NCBI GenBank assembly: GCA_025927935.1
Contig: JAICKM010000028.1
Span: forward strand, 1-19,591
Direction: 5' to 3'
Length of the DNA: 19,591 bases
DNA from: Chloroflexia bacterium
GTDB taxonomy: Bacteria > Chloroflexota > Chloroflexia > QHBQ01 > JADMIH01
This document shows, piece by piece, positions 1-5,128 of the stretch (the stretch's first letter is position 1; each line of letters begins with the position of its first letter). A program made the translations under genes and the position numbers. The notes beneath the pieces were generated by a model. That model ran no database searches, was not told the DNA's origin, and was given only the letters and a program-made list of their open reading frames with translations.

Positions 1-668
1 CGCAGGGCAGGTTGGGCGAAGCCCTCGGCTGGGCGCGGGAGCAGGGCCTCTCCGTGGAGGACGACCTCAGCTACTTACGTGAGTATGAGCACATCACCCT
101 GGCCCGGGTGCTCCTGGCCCAGCATAGGAGCGAGGGGGCCCAGCGCGCCATGCGTGAGGCGCTGGGCCTGCTGGGCCGCCTCCTGCGGGCGGCGGAGGCA
201 GGCGAGCGGACGGGCAGCGTCATCGAGATCCTGGTGCTGCAGGCGCTGGCCCAGCAGACCCAGGGCGACATGGCGGCGGCGCTGCTGGCGCTGGCACGCG
301 CCCTGGCGCTGGCCGAGCCGGCGGGCTACGTCCGCATCTTTGTGGACGAAGGCTCCCCCATGGCGGTCCTGCTGGACGAGGCCGCGAAACACGGTATCGC
401 TCCGCGCTATGTCCGTCGACTCCTGGCCGCTCTGGGGCAGGCGGAGGTCCGCACGCCCGGCAACCAGGTCTTGATCGAGCCACTGAGCGCACGGGAGCTG
501 GAAGTGCTGCGGCTGCTGCGCACCGAATTGACCGGACCGGAAATTGCCCGCCAATTAATGGTGTCTCTGCCCACCATGCGGACGCACACCAATAACATTT
601 ACAGCAAGCTCGGCACGAACAACCGCCGGGCGGCCGTTCGCCGGGCGGAGGATCTCGGTTTGTTCTAA
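1..668 (+). CDS. MalT/LuxR-type transcriptional regulator, C-terminal part (5' truncated by window edge)
   Basis: The frame is open from the first bases, so the start lies upstream; the TTG at 12 is only the first possible start codon inside the window. About 220 residues are visible. The first ~150 are Ala/Leu-rich helices of the TPR-like arm found in MalT-type (LAL) regulators (for example the ALLALARALALAEPAGYVR stretch). The last ~63 are a LuxR-type helix-turn-helix: LSARELEVLRLL, then EIARQLMVSLPTMRTHTNNI and YSKLGTNNRRAAVRRAEDLGL. In this family an N-terminal ATPase and the TPR arm sense a ligand and the HTH binds promoters; the ATPase part would be outside the window. The gene ends 25 bases before a strong terminator, so it is probably not co-transcribed with the next gene. 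The ligand cannot be inferred from this part. Confidence 0.93.
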   Translation, partial: QGRLGEALGWAREQGLSVEDDLSYLREYEHITLARVLLAQHRSEGAQRAMREALGLLGRLLRAAEAGERTGSVIEILVLQALAQQTQGDMAAALLALARALALAEPAGYVRIFVDEGSPMAVLLDEAAKHGIAPRYVRRLLAALGQAEVRTPGNQVLIEPLSARELEVLRLLRTELTGPEIARQLMVSLPTMRTHTNNIYSKLGTNNRRAAVRRAEDLGLF

Positions 669-692
669 CGCACCCGCACCCCGCACACACCG

Positions 693-730
693 CCCCGGCA
701 GGTTGGACGACCAACCTGCCGGGGCTTTTT
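693..730 (+). terminator. Intrinsic terminator after the LuxR-type regulator
   Basis: There is a perfect 14-bp stem: the left arm CCCCGGCAGGTTGG at 693-706 and its complement at 711-724, with the tetraloop ACGA. CTTTTTA follows directly. Both elements of a Rho-independent terminator are present, which is the exception in this window. Confidence 0.92.
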
Positions 731-773
731 ATTGCCCGCACCGCCTGCCGATTCATAGATCAACGATCAACAC

Positions 774-798
774 ATGTGATGATGCGGTCTCATCACAT
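774..798. promoter_or_regulatory. Inverted repeat, candidate operator upstream of the 85-aa gene
   Basis: ATGTGATGA (774-782) and TCATCACAT (790-798) are perfect 9-bp complements separated by 7 bases. The repeat lies 83-107 bases before the next start codon. A weak -10-like TATGCT follows at 806-811, so a bound dimer would cover the -35 area. There is no T-run, so it does not look like a terminator. The binder is unknown; the upstream LuxR-type regulator is one candidate. Confidence 0.45.
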
Positions 799-880
799 TG
801 GTTTGTATGCTCTGGTGGAAGGCAAGAAGCAAGGCAACCACGAGGAGCTTCAGCCACATGAGGAAAGGCGGAGGCGCAGC

Positions 881-1138
881 ATGAGTGAAACAGACACAGC
901 ACCTGGGGATCCGAACGAGCCTGGACTGTATGCGATTCGCATCAAGGGCCACCTGGATGCCCGGTGGGCCGCCCGGTTTGAGGGCCTGACCCTGACGCTG
1001 GAAGACAACGGCGATACCCTGTTAAGCGGCCCGGTGGTCGATCAGGCCGCGTTGCATGGCTTGCTACGCAAAGTGCGCGATTTAGGGATGCCCCTAATCT
1101 CAGTAACCCGTATCAGCCCCGGCCAGGCAGTTGCGTAA
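881..1138 (+). CDS. Conserved small protein, 85 aa, function unknown
   Basis: The start ATG at 881 was chosen over the ATG at 776 because AGGAAAGGCGGAG (861-873) is a plausible SD and because the sequence before it looks non-coding. The protein has no signal peptide or membrane segment. After a ~17-residue polar leader (SETDTAPGDPNEP) the predicted order is strand (LYAIRIKG), helix (ARWAARFEG), two strands (LTLTLEDNGDTLLSGPV), helix (QAALHGLLRKVRDLGM) and strand (PLISVTRI), which resembles a ferredoxin-like or ACT-like fold. I recall close relatives in Chloroflexota next to LuxR-type regulators and DUF4386 proteins, labelled hypothetical. The size and soluble nature fit a small ligand-binding or adaptor protein, but no active-site motif is visible and I assign no function. 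The DUF4386-like gene starts 123 bases downstream. Confidence 0.8.
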   Translation: MSETDTAPGDPNEPGLYAIRIKGHLDARWAARFEGLTLTLEDNGDTLLSGPVVDQAALHGLLRKVRDLGMPLISVTRISPGQAVA

Positions 1139-1160
1139 GAGGTCAGACACGGAGTTGAGG

Positions 1161-1186
1161 CCGGCGGCTTAGACCGGCGGCTTAGG
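1161..1186 (+). repeat. Short tandem repeat (2 x 13 bp)
   Basis: CCGGCGGCTTAGA at 1161-1173 is followed directly by CCGGCGGCTTAGG at 1174-1186, one mismatch in 13. It lies between the 85-aa gene and the DUF4386-like gene, just before an AAGGAG that has no obvious gene behind it. It is probably a small slippage duplication. Confidence 0.6.
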
Positions 1187-1261
1187 AAGGAGATCAGCCC
1201 TTGATTAATTTCTAGTGCATGAGGCTTATCGGTACCGGAATTAGTCAGACAGGAGAAAACG

Positions 1262-2074
1262 ATGGCTACCAACGAACGCATGAATTCGGTCAAGCAGACC
1301 AGCGCAAATGAAGGAGACCAACCCGTGAACACCAATCGCCAGACGGCAGCTACCGAGGAGAGCAAAATGAAGCTAACCGGTGCGAATCTCATCCGTTGGA
1401 CCGGGGTATCCACTATGGTGGCAGGGGTCATTTTCGCGGCCATTCAGCCGATCCATCCGGCAGACGTTGTTGCGTCAGTCAACACCAGCGCCTGGGCCAT
1501 CATCACCGGGTTGAAGACGGCCATGTGCCTCCTCCTCCTGCTCGGCATTGTGGGGCTATACGCCAGGCAAGTGAACAAAGCCGGGTGGCTGGGTCTGGTG
1601 GGCTTCCTCGTTTTTGGCCTCTCCTGGGCGATCCAGACGGCCTTTGTGTTCGCCGAATCCTTTATCATGCCGCCGTTGGCGACCTTGGCGCCGGAGTTTG
1701 TGGATGGTTTCCTGGGGATCTCCTATGGGCACGCCGGCCAGGTTAACTTCGGCGCCATACCGGCGATATATGGGCTAGTAGTAGGGGGAGGATATATGCT
1801 CGGCGGCCTGGTGTTTGGCGTCGCGATGTTCCGGGCCGGCATCCTGCCGCGCTGGGCGACCGGTCTGCTGGCCGCCACCGCCGCCCTGACCCCCCTGGCG
1901 GGGCTGGCCCCGCACGCGATCCAGCGGTTAGCGGCAATACCGATGGGCTTGGCTCTGGCCTGCCTGGGCTATGCGCTCTGGTCCGAACGGCGCGCACAAG
2001 CCGCGGAGGAGCAAGTCGCGGAACCGGTACCCGGCCAGGGCAGCCCCCAACTGCGCCCAACCGCCGCCGAGTAA
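1262..2074 (+). CDS. DUF4386-type multi-pass membrane protein
   Basis: The protein is 270 aa from the ATG at 1262, which has AGGAG at 1251-1255. It has a ~36-residue polar N-terminus and then about six hydrophobic segments: VSTMVAGVIFAAI, AIITGLKTAMCLLLLLGIVGLY, WLGLVGFLVFGLSWAIQTAF, AIPAIYGLVVGGGYMLGGLV, WATGLLAATAALTPLAGL and AAIPMGLALACLGYALW. The tail is polar (residues ~243-270). The pattern and the GLYARQ and FRAGILPRWA signatures fit the DUF4386 family, which has no established function. Two internal in-frame starts, GTG at 1325 (AAGGAG at 1311) and ATG at 1367 (GAGGAG at 1355), also have good SD sequences. The true start is therefore uncertain; all three keep every membrane segment. 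The family assignment is from recognition only. Confidence 0.85.
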   Translation: MATNERMNSVKQTSANEGDQPVNTNRQTAATEESKMKLTGANLIRWTGVSTMVAGVIFAAIQPIHPADVVASVNTSAWAIITGLKTAMCLLLLLGIVGLYARQVNKAGWLGLVGFLVFGLSWAIQTAFVFAESFIMPPLATLAPEFVDGFLGISYGHAGQVNFGAIPAIYGLVVGGGYMLGGLVFGVAMFRAGILPRWATGLLAATAALTPLAGLAPHAIQRLAAIPMGLALACLGYALWSERRAQAAEEQVAEPVPGQGSPQLRPTAAE

Positions 2075-2092
2075 GGTCGCTGGACACGGCAT

Positions 2093-2130
2093 GGAGGGGA
2101 CAAGCGGCGATCTGGCCGCTTGTCCCCTCC
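2093..2130 (+). terminator. Long GC-rich hairpin without U-tract (likely end of the DUF4386-like gene)
   Basis: The arms are GGAGGGGACAAGCGGC at 2093-2108 and the exact complement at 2115-2130, 16 bp without a mismatch, with the loop GATCTG. The following bases are GGACCTCG, so there is no T-run. The position 18 bases after the stop codon fits a terminator or an mRNA 3'-end stabiliser. Confidence 0.6.
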
Positions 2131-2232
2131 GGACCTCGATTGTCACCCGATTACTCACCACCTGGCCCAGTATCTACGAAATGCCCGGTGCCACGCACCC
2201 GACACGGCGCACATCTATCCAAGGAGCTGAAC

Positions 2233-2979
2233 ATGAAAGCGAATCTCTACGCTGAAGGTCGCGCCCCCGCTGGGCCGCAACCCAACATGGTGGGGAAACC
2301 GGCGCCTCCGAAAGCGCCGGCCAAAGCAGGCTCGGCCAAGTGGCTCGTCGCTGCCCTATTCCTGCTTAGCGCCATCCCGCTCACCGCCGGCGCCTTCCGC
2401 CTGAGCGAACTGGCCGGCGGCGCGGCCATCACGCCGGCCAACGCCCGGTTCTTCGCCGCGCCGCTGCCGGTGGTGGTGCATATCCTGAGCGCCGCCGTGT
2501 ATGCCCTCCTGGGCGCGTTCCAGTTTGCCCCGGCTTTCCGGCGGCGCCGGCCCGGCTGGCACCGCGTGGCCGGGCGGCTCCTGGTCGGATGCGGCCTGCT
2601 GGTCGGGCTGTCCGCGCTGTGGATGACCGTGTTCTATCCGGGCGCGAACGGCACGAGTCAGCTACTGTATGCCTTGCGGCTCGGGTTTGGGGCCGCCATG
2701 ATCGGGGCCATCGTCCTCGGCTTTGCCGCGATCCGGCGCGGGGACGTGAAGCGGCACCGCGCCTGGATGATGCGCGCCTACGCGATCGGGCTGGGCGCGG
2801 GCACGCAGGTATTGACCCAGGCAGCCGGGGCCATGATCGCCGGTCCGCCGAGTGATTTCAGCCGAGCGCTGCTGATGGGCGCGGGCTGGGTGATCAACCT
2901 GGCCGTGGCCGAATGGGCCATCCGCAAGCGGCCGGCCCGGCCCGCCCGCCCGGCATCAGCCGTTGTTTCCTATCGGTAA
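2233..2979 (+). CDS. DUF2306-type membrane protein
   Basis: The protein is 248 aa. The start ATG at 2233 has AAGGAG at 2221-2226 with normal spacing; an in-frame ATG at 2140 lacks an SD. A polar, Pro/Ala-rich N-terminus (~35 residues) precedes membrane segments WLVAALFLLSAIPLTAGAF, VVVHILSAAVYALLGAFQF, GRLLVGCGLLVGLSALWMTV, LRLGFGAAMIGAIVLGFAAI, a weaker fifth segment (YAIGLGAGTQVLTQAAGAM) and LLMGAGWVINLAVAEWAI. The hallmark short loops HRVAGRLL and RRGDVKRHRAWMMRAYAIGLG match DUF2306, whose conserved His and Arg residues at the membrane surface are typical. Biochemical function is unknown; a redox or cofactor role has been guessed for related four-helix families but nothing here shows it. 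The 158-base gap and the hairpin before it suggest its own transcript. Confidence 0.83.
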   Translation: MKANLYAEGRAPAGPQPNMVGKPAPPKAPAKAGSAKWLVAALFLLSAIPLTAGAFRLSELAGGAAITPANARFFAAPLPVVVHILSAAVYALLGAFQFAPAFRRRRPGWHRVAGRLLVGCGLLVGLSALWMTVFYPGANGTSQLLYALRLGFGAAMIGAIVLGFAAIRRGDVKRHRAWMMRAYAIGLGAGTQVLTQAAGAMIAGPPSDFSRALLMGAGWVINLAVAEWAIRKRPARPARPASAVVSYR

Positions 2980-3034
2980 TGAGGTCAGCTGTAGTACAGT
3001 GCATTGAGGCGATCTGCCCAGAAAGGAGATCGCA

Positions 3035-3046
3035 ATGATTCGGTGA
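3035..3046 (+). other. Orphan SD plus three-codon minimal reading frame
   Basis: AAAGGAG at 3022-3028 is placed correctly for an ATG at 3035, but the frame reads Met-Ile-Arg-stop. It may be the 5' remnant of a deleted gene, a minimal-ORF regulatory element, or chance. The rest of 2980-3197 holds only hairpins. Confidence 0.25.
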
Positions 3047-3074
3047 GGGCCGTCAGGAGTAAACGGGAATCAGG

Positions 3075-3102
3075 AGAGGCCGGTCTTTTCAGACCGGCCT
3101 CT
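3075..3102. terminator. GC-rich hairpin in the convergent gap (DUF2306 gene / lactonase gene)
   Basis: GAGGCCGGTCT-type arms at 3075-3086 and 3091-3102 pair over 12 bp with the loop TTTC. No T-run follows directly; a TTTT is 20 bases further on. A second, shorter hairpin (GGCCGG 3164-3169 with CCGGCC 3174-3179) is nearer the lactonase end. Together they could stop transcription from both sides. Confidence 0.5.
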
Positions 3103-3197
3103 GTGCATAAAGCCAACCAAGTTTTCTGTATGGTGCCCCTGACGGGGAGCGTCTTTGCGATAGGGCCGGTAAGCCGGCCTTCACCAGGGGCCGCGCC

Positions 3198-4271
3198 TCA
3201 ATCCGCGGCGATGAATTGCAGGCACGAGGCGTCCGGCACCGCTGTCTGCGCGACGGGGGCGCCTAGGGCGTCCGGGGCCTCCACGACCGGCAGCGTCGAG
3301 ATGGTATCGCTGTACTGATTGGCGACCAGCAGGAACCGGCCGCCGGGGGCGACAGCGAAGTTGCGCGGCCACTGCCCGCCGCAGGGCCGGATGGCGACCG
3401 GCGCCAACTGCCCATCGGCCCCCACGTCAAACACGGCCACGCTGTCATAGCCCCGGTTGGAGACGTAGAGCCGGTCGCCCGCTGGGGTGATGTGGATGTC
3501 GGCCACGGTGCTCTCCGGCGCACCGGGCGGGAGCGTGTCGAGGATCTGTCCCGCCTGCAACGCGCCGCGAGTCGCGTCGTAGTCGTACACGGCCACGGTG
3601 TTGTCCAGTTCATTGGCCACATACAGCCGCTCACCGTTCGGGTGGAAGGCCATGTGCCGCGGCCCGGCCCCCGGCCGGGTGGCGACCTGCATATGCGCCT
3701 GCAACCGGCCCGCCGCCGGGTCAAACGCATACACCGCCAGCGCGTCCAGCCCCAGGTCGGCGACAATGACGAATCGCTCATCGGGCGTGAAGGTCGCCGA
3801 GTGGGTGTGCGGCCCCTGCTGGCGCACGGGATGGGGTCCGCTGCCGGTATGGCGCACCAGGTCGCTCATCGCCCCCAGCGCGCCATCCGCCAGGATGGGA
3901 AAGACCCCGACGGTACCGCTGGCATAGTTCGAGACCACCAGCCACCGCCCGGTCGAGTGTATCGCCAGATGGCACGGCCAATCCCCGCCGCTGGCCTGCT
4001 GATTGATCGCGGTGAGGCCCCACGGCTCGCGCGTGCAGCCGACCGCCCAGACCGCGCCGGGCACGCCCTCCTGTTCCACACTGGTTTCGCTTACGGCGTA
4101 CAACCACCGCCCGTTAGGATGGAGAGCAATAAAGGACGGATTGGCGATCCCGGCCAAGGACGCGCGCAGCGTCAACGCGCCCGTCGCGGCGTCGAAGGTA
4201 AAGGCGTAGATACCGGCCTGCGCCGGAGCGGCATAACTGCCGGCATACAGGACATGCTGGGCTGTGGTCAT
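3198..4271 (-). CDS. Lactonase-family beta-propeller protein (6-phosphogluconolactonase-like)
   Basis: The protein is 357 aa, the usual length for the lactonase / 6-phosphogluconolactonase YbhE-type family. It starts MTTAQHVLYAGSYAAPAQAG at 4271, with AGGAG about 15 bases upstream and a nearer GGTGAG. Repeated blade motifs are visible: NPSFIALHPNGRWLYAVSET, WPCHLAIHSTGRWLVVSNYA, HSATFTPDERFVIVADLG, PRHMAFHPNGERLYVANEL, ADIHITPAGDRLYVSNRG and PRNFAVAPGGRFLLVANQYS, consistent with a seven-bladed propeller. There is no signal peptide, so it is probably cytoplasmic. Family members hydrolyse 6-phosphogluconolactone, 3-carboxy-muconate lactone or other lactones; the substrate cannot be read from sequence. 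It follows the HicB-like/DinB-like gene by 58 bases on the same strand, so the two are likely co-transcribed. An in-frame extension upstream to 4883 overlaps that gene and is not used. Confidence 0.9.
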   Translation of the reverse strand: MTTAQHVLYAGSYAAPAQAGIYAFTFDAATGALTLRASLAGIANPSFIALHPNGRWLYAVSETSVEQEGVPGAVWAVGCTREPWGLTAINQQASGGDWPCHLAIHSTGRWLVVSNYASGTVGVFPILADGALGAMSDLVRHTGSGPHPVRQQGPHTHSATFTPDERFVIVADLGLDALAVYAFDPAAGRLQAHMQVATRPGAGPRHMAFHPNGERLYVANELDNTVAVYDYDATRGALQAGQILDTLPPGAPESTVADIHITPAGDRLYVSNRGYDSVAVFDVGADGQLAPVAIRPCGGQWPRNFAVAPGGRFLLVANQYSDTISTLPVVEAPDALGAPVAQTAVPDASCLQFIAAD

Positions 4272-4329
4272 TGTTTGCTCACCAATCTCCTCATAGGGCG
4301 CGGAACGCCGCACCTGCGTTCGCCCGCTG

Positions 4330-5019
4330 TCACGCGCTGCGGTCCTCGATCTCCCAGGCGTGGTCGAGCACGTGCCAGGCCGAGCGGCGGACGAAATAGC
4401 GGGGCGTCCAGCGCACGCCGCCCCGCGGCCCACGCGGTGCAACTTCGCCGTGCGCCGCCGCCGCCAGGCCGTCCAAGATCGCCTGGCGGGTGCGGGCCAG
4501 TTCCTCGCGCAAGTTCGCCGTGTCGTCCGGCGCAAGCTTCCCGGCCGTCTGCGCGAGATAGCCGGCGTCCGCGCCCAGCACATGGCGGGTGATCGCTTCC
4601 AGGTCCCGGCCCCCGCCACGCGGCCCCTTGCGTAACTCTTTGCCGGCGGCCGCCGTCGCCGCCGCGTCGAAGGCGTGCCAGCACGCCTGTAGCAGCGCCT
4701 GCTGGCGCGCAAGCTCGGTGTCATCGACGGGCCGCGTGTCGCTGACCGGCGCGACGACGGGCACACCGAAATCGGTCGTCGCGGTGCCCGCCAGTCGCTC
4801 GACCACGGCGAAGGCGGCCAGATCGGCGGGCACCTGAAAGCCGAGTCGCGCCTCGTGCAGCACCTGGGCATAACGCGGCCCATAGTCCAAGAGCGCCTGC
4901 AAGGCGGTGCCTTCGTCGTGTCCGCTACGGCACCAACCGGGCCAATCGACGGCGCCGGCCAGCGTGCGCTTTTTGCCCACTTCGAGGTACACGTCGATCT
5001 GGTGCGAAGATCGCGCCAT
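4330..5019 (-). CDS. HicB-like N-terminus fused to DinB-like domain, function unknown
   Basis: The protein is 229 aa. The start ATG at 5019 is preceded by GGAGGAG at ideal spacing. Residues 1-55 (HQIDVYLEVGKKRTLAGAVD, then WPGWCRSGHDEGTALQALLDY) resemble a HicB-like strand-helix domain. The rest is helical with DinB/YfiT-like features: LEAITRHVLGADAGYLAQ, ELARTRQAILDGLAAAAHG and the C-terminal RRSAWHVLDHAWEIEDRS. His-containing helices in DinB proteins bind a metal and often act in thiol-dependent transfer; His residues in ITRHVLG and WHVLDHAWE are candidates, but I cannot place a full metal triad. Actinobacteria and Chloroflexota have similar proteins labelled hypothetical, as far as I recall. 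The lactonase gene follows 58 bases later. Confidence 0.8.
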   Translation of the reverse strand: MARSSHQIDVYLEVGKKRTLAGAVDWPGWCRSGHDEGTALQALLDYGPRYAQVLHEARLGFQVPADLAAFAVVERLAGTATTDFGVPVVAPVSDTRPVDDTELARQQALLQACWHAFDAAATAAAGKELRKGPRGGGRDLEAITRHVLGADAGYLAQTAGKLAPDDTANLREELARTRQAILDGLAAAAHGEVAPRGPRGGVRWTPRYFVRRSAWHVLDHAWEIEDRSA

Positions 5020-5046
5020 CTACTCCTCCACTCGGATGGGCGGCAG

Positions 5047-5063
5047 GCCGGTTTGCAACCGGC
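5047..5063. repeat. REP-like palindrome, copy 1
   Basis: GCCGGTTTGCAACCGGC is a 17-base near-palindrome (arms GCCGGTT/AACCGGC around TGC), identical to copy 2, 36 bases away. There is no T-run on either side. Confidence 0.75.
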
Positions 5064-5074
5064 CCGTACACCGC

Positions 5075-5100
5075 GAAAATAAGCCGGTTTGCAACCGGCT
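5075..5100 (-). terminator. REP-like palindrome copy 2, with T-run: terminator of the GT-C/NHL gene
   Basis: The same 17 bases recur at 5083-5099, extended to AGCCGGTT/AACCGGCT (5082-5100). Read on the minus strand, the direction of the GT-C/NHL gene, the stem is followed directly by TATTTTCG, so this copy looks like an intrinsic terminator 29 bases after the stop codon at 5129. It shows a repeat doing duty as a terminator. Confidence 0.65.
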
Positions 5101-5128
5101 CCGACAAGTCAAAATCACAACGGTCAGG

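Noticed and set aside
774..798. CRP-like site (TGTGA...TCACA)
   Set aside because: The half-sites are 13 bases apart instead of 6, so the geometry does not fit CRP; kept only as an unknown inverted repeat.
3492..4592. 366-aa open frame, plus strand
   Set aside because: It is antisense to the lactonase and DinB-like genes, both with clear family motifs and SDs. Its composition (Arg/Pro/Gly-rich) is that of a GC-rich shadow frame.
4272..4883. In-frame upstream extension of the lactonase gene to 561 aa
   Set aside because: The extension overlaps the HicB-like/DinB-like gene in another frame and is Arg/Ser/Pro-rich. The propeller starts right after ATG 4271.
5107..5112. TTGACT (minus strand) as -35 for the DinB-like gene
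   Set aside because: The nearest -10-like TATTTT is 25 bases away, too far, and the palindromic terminator lies between.
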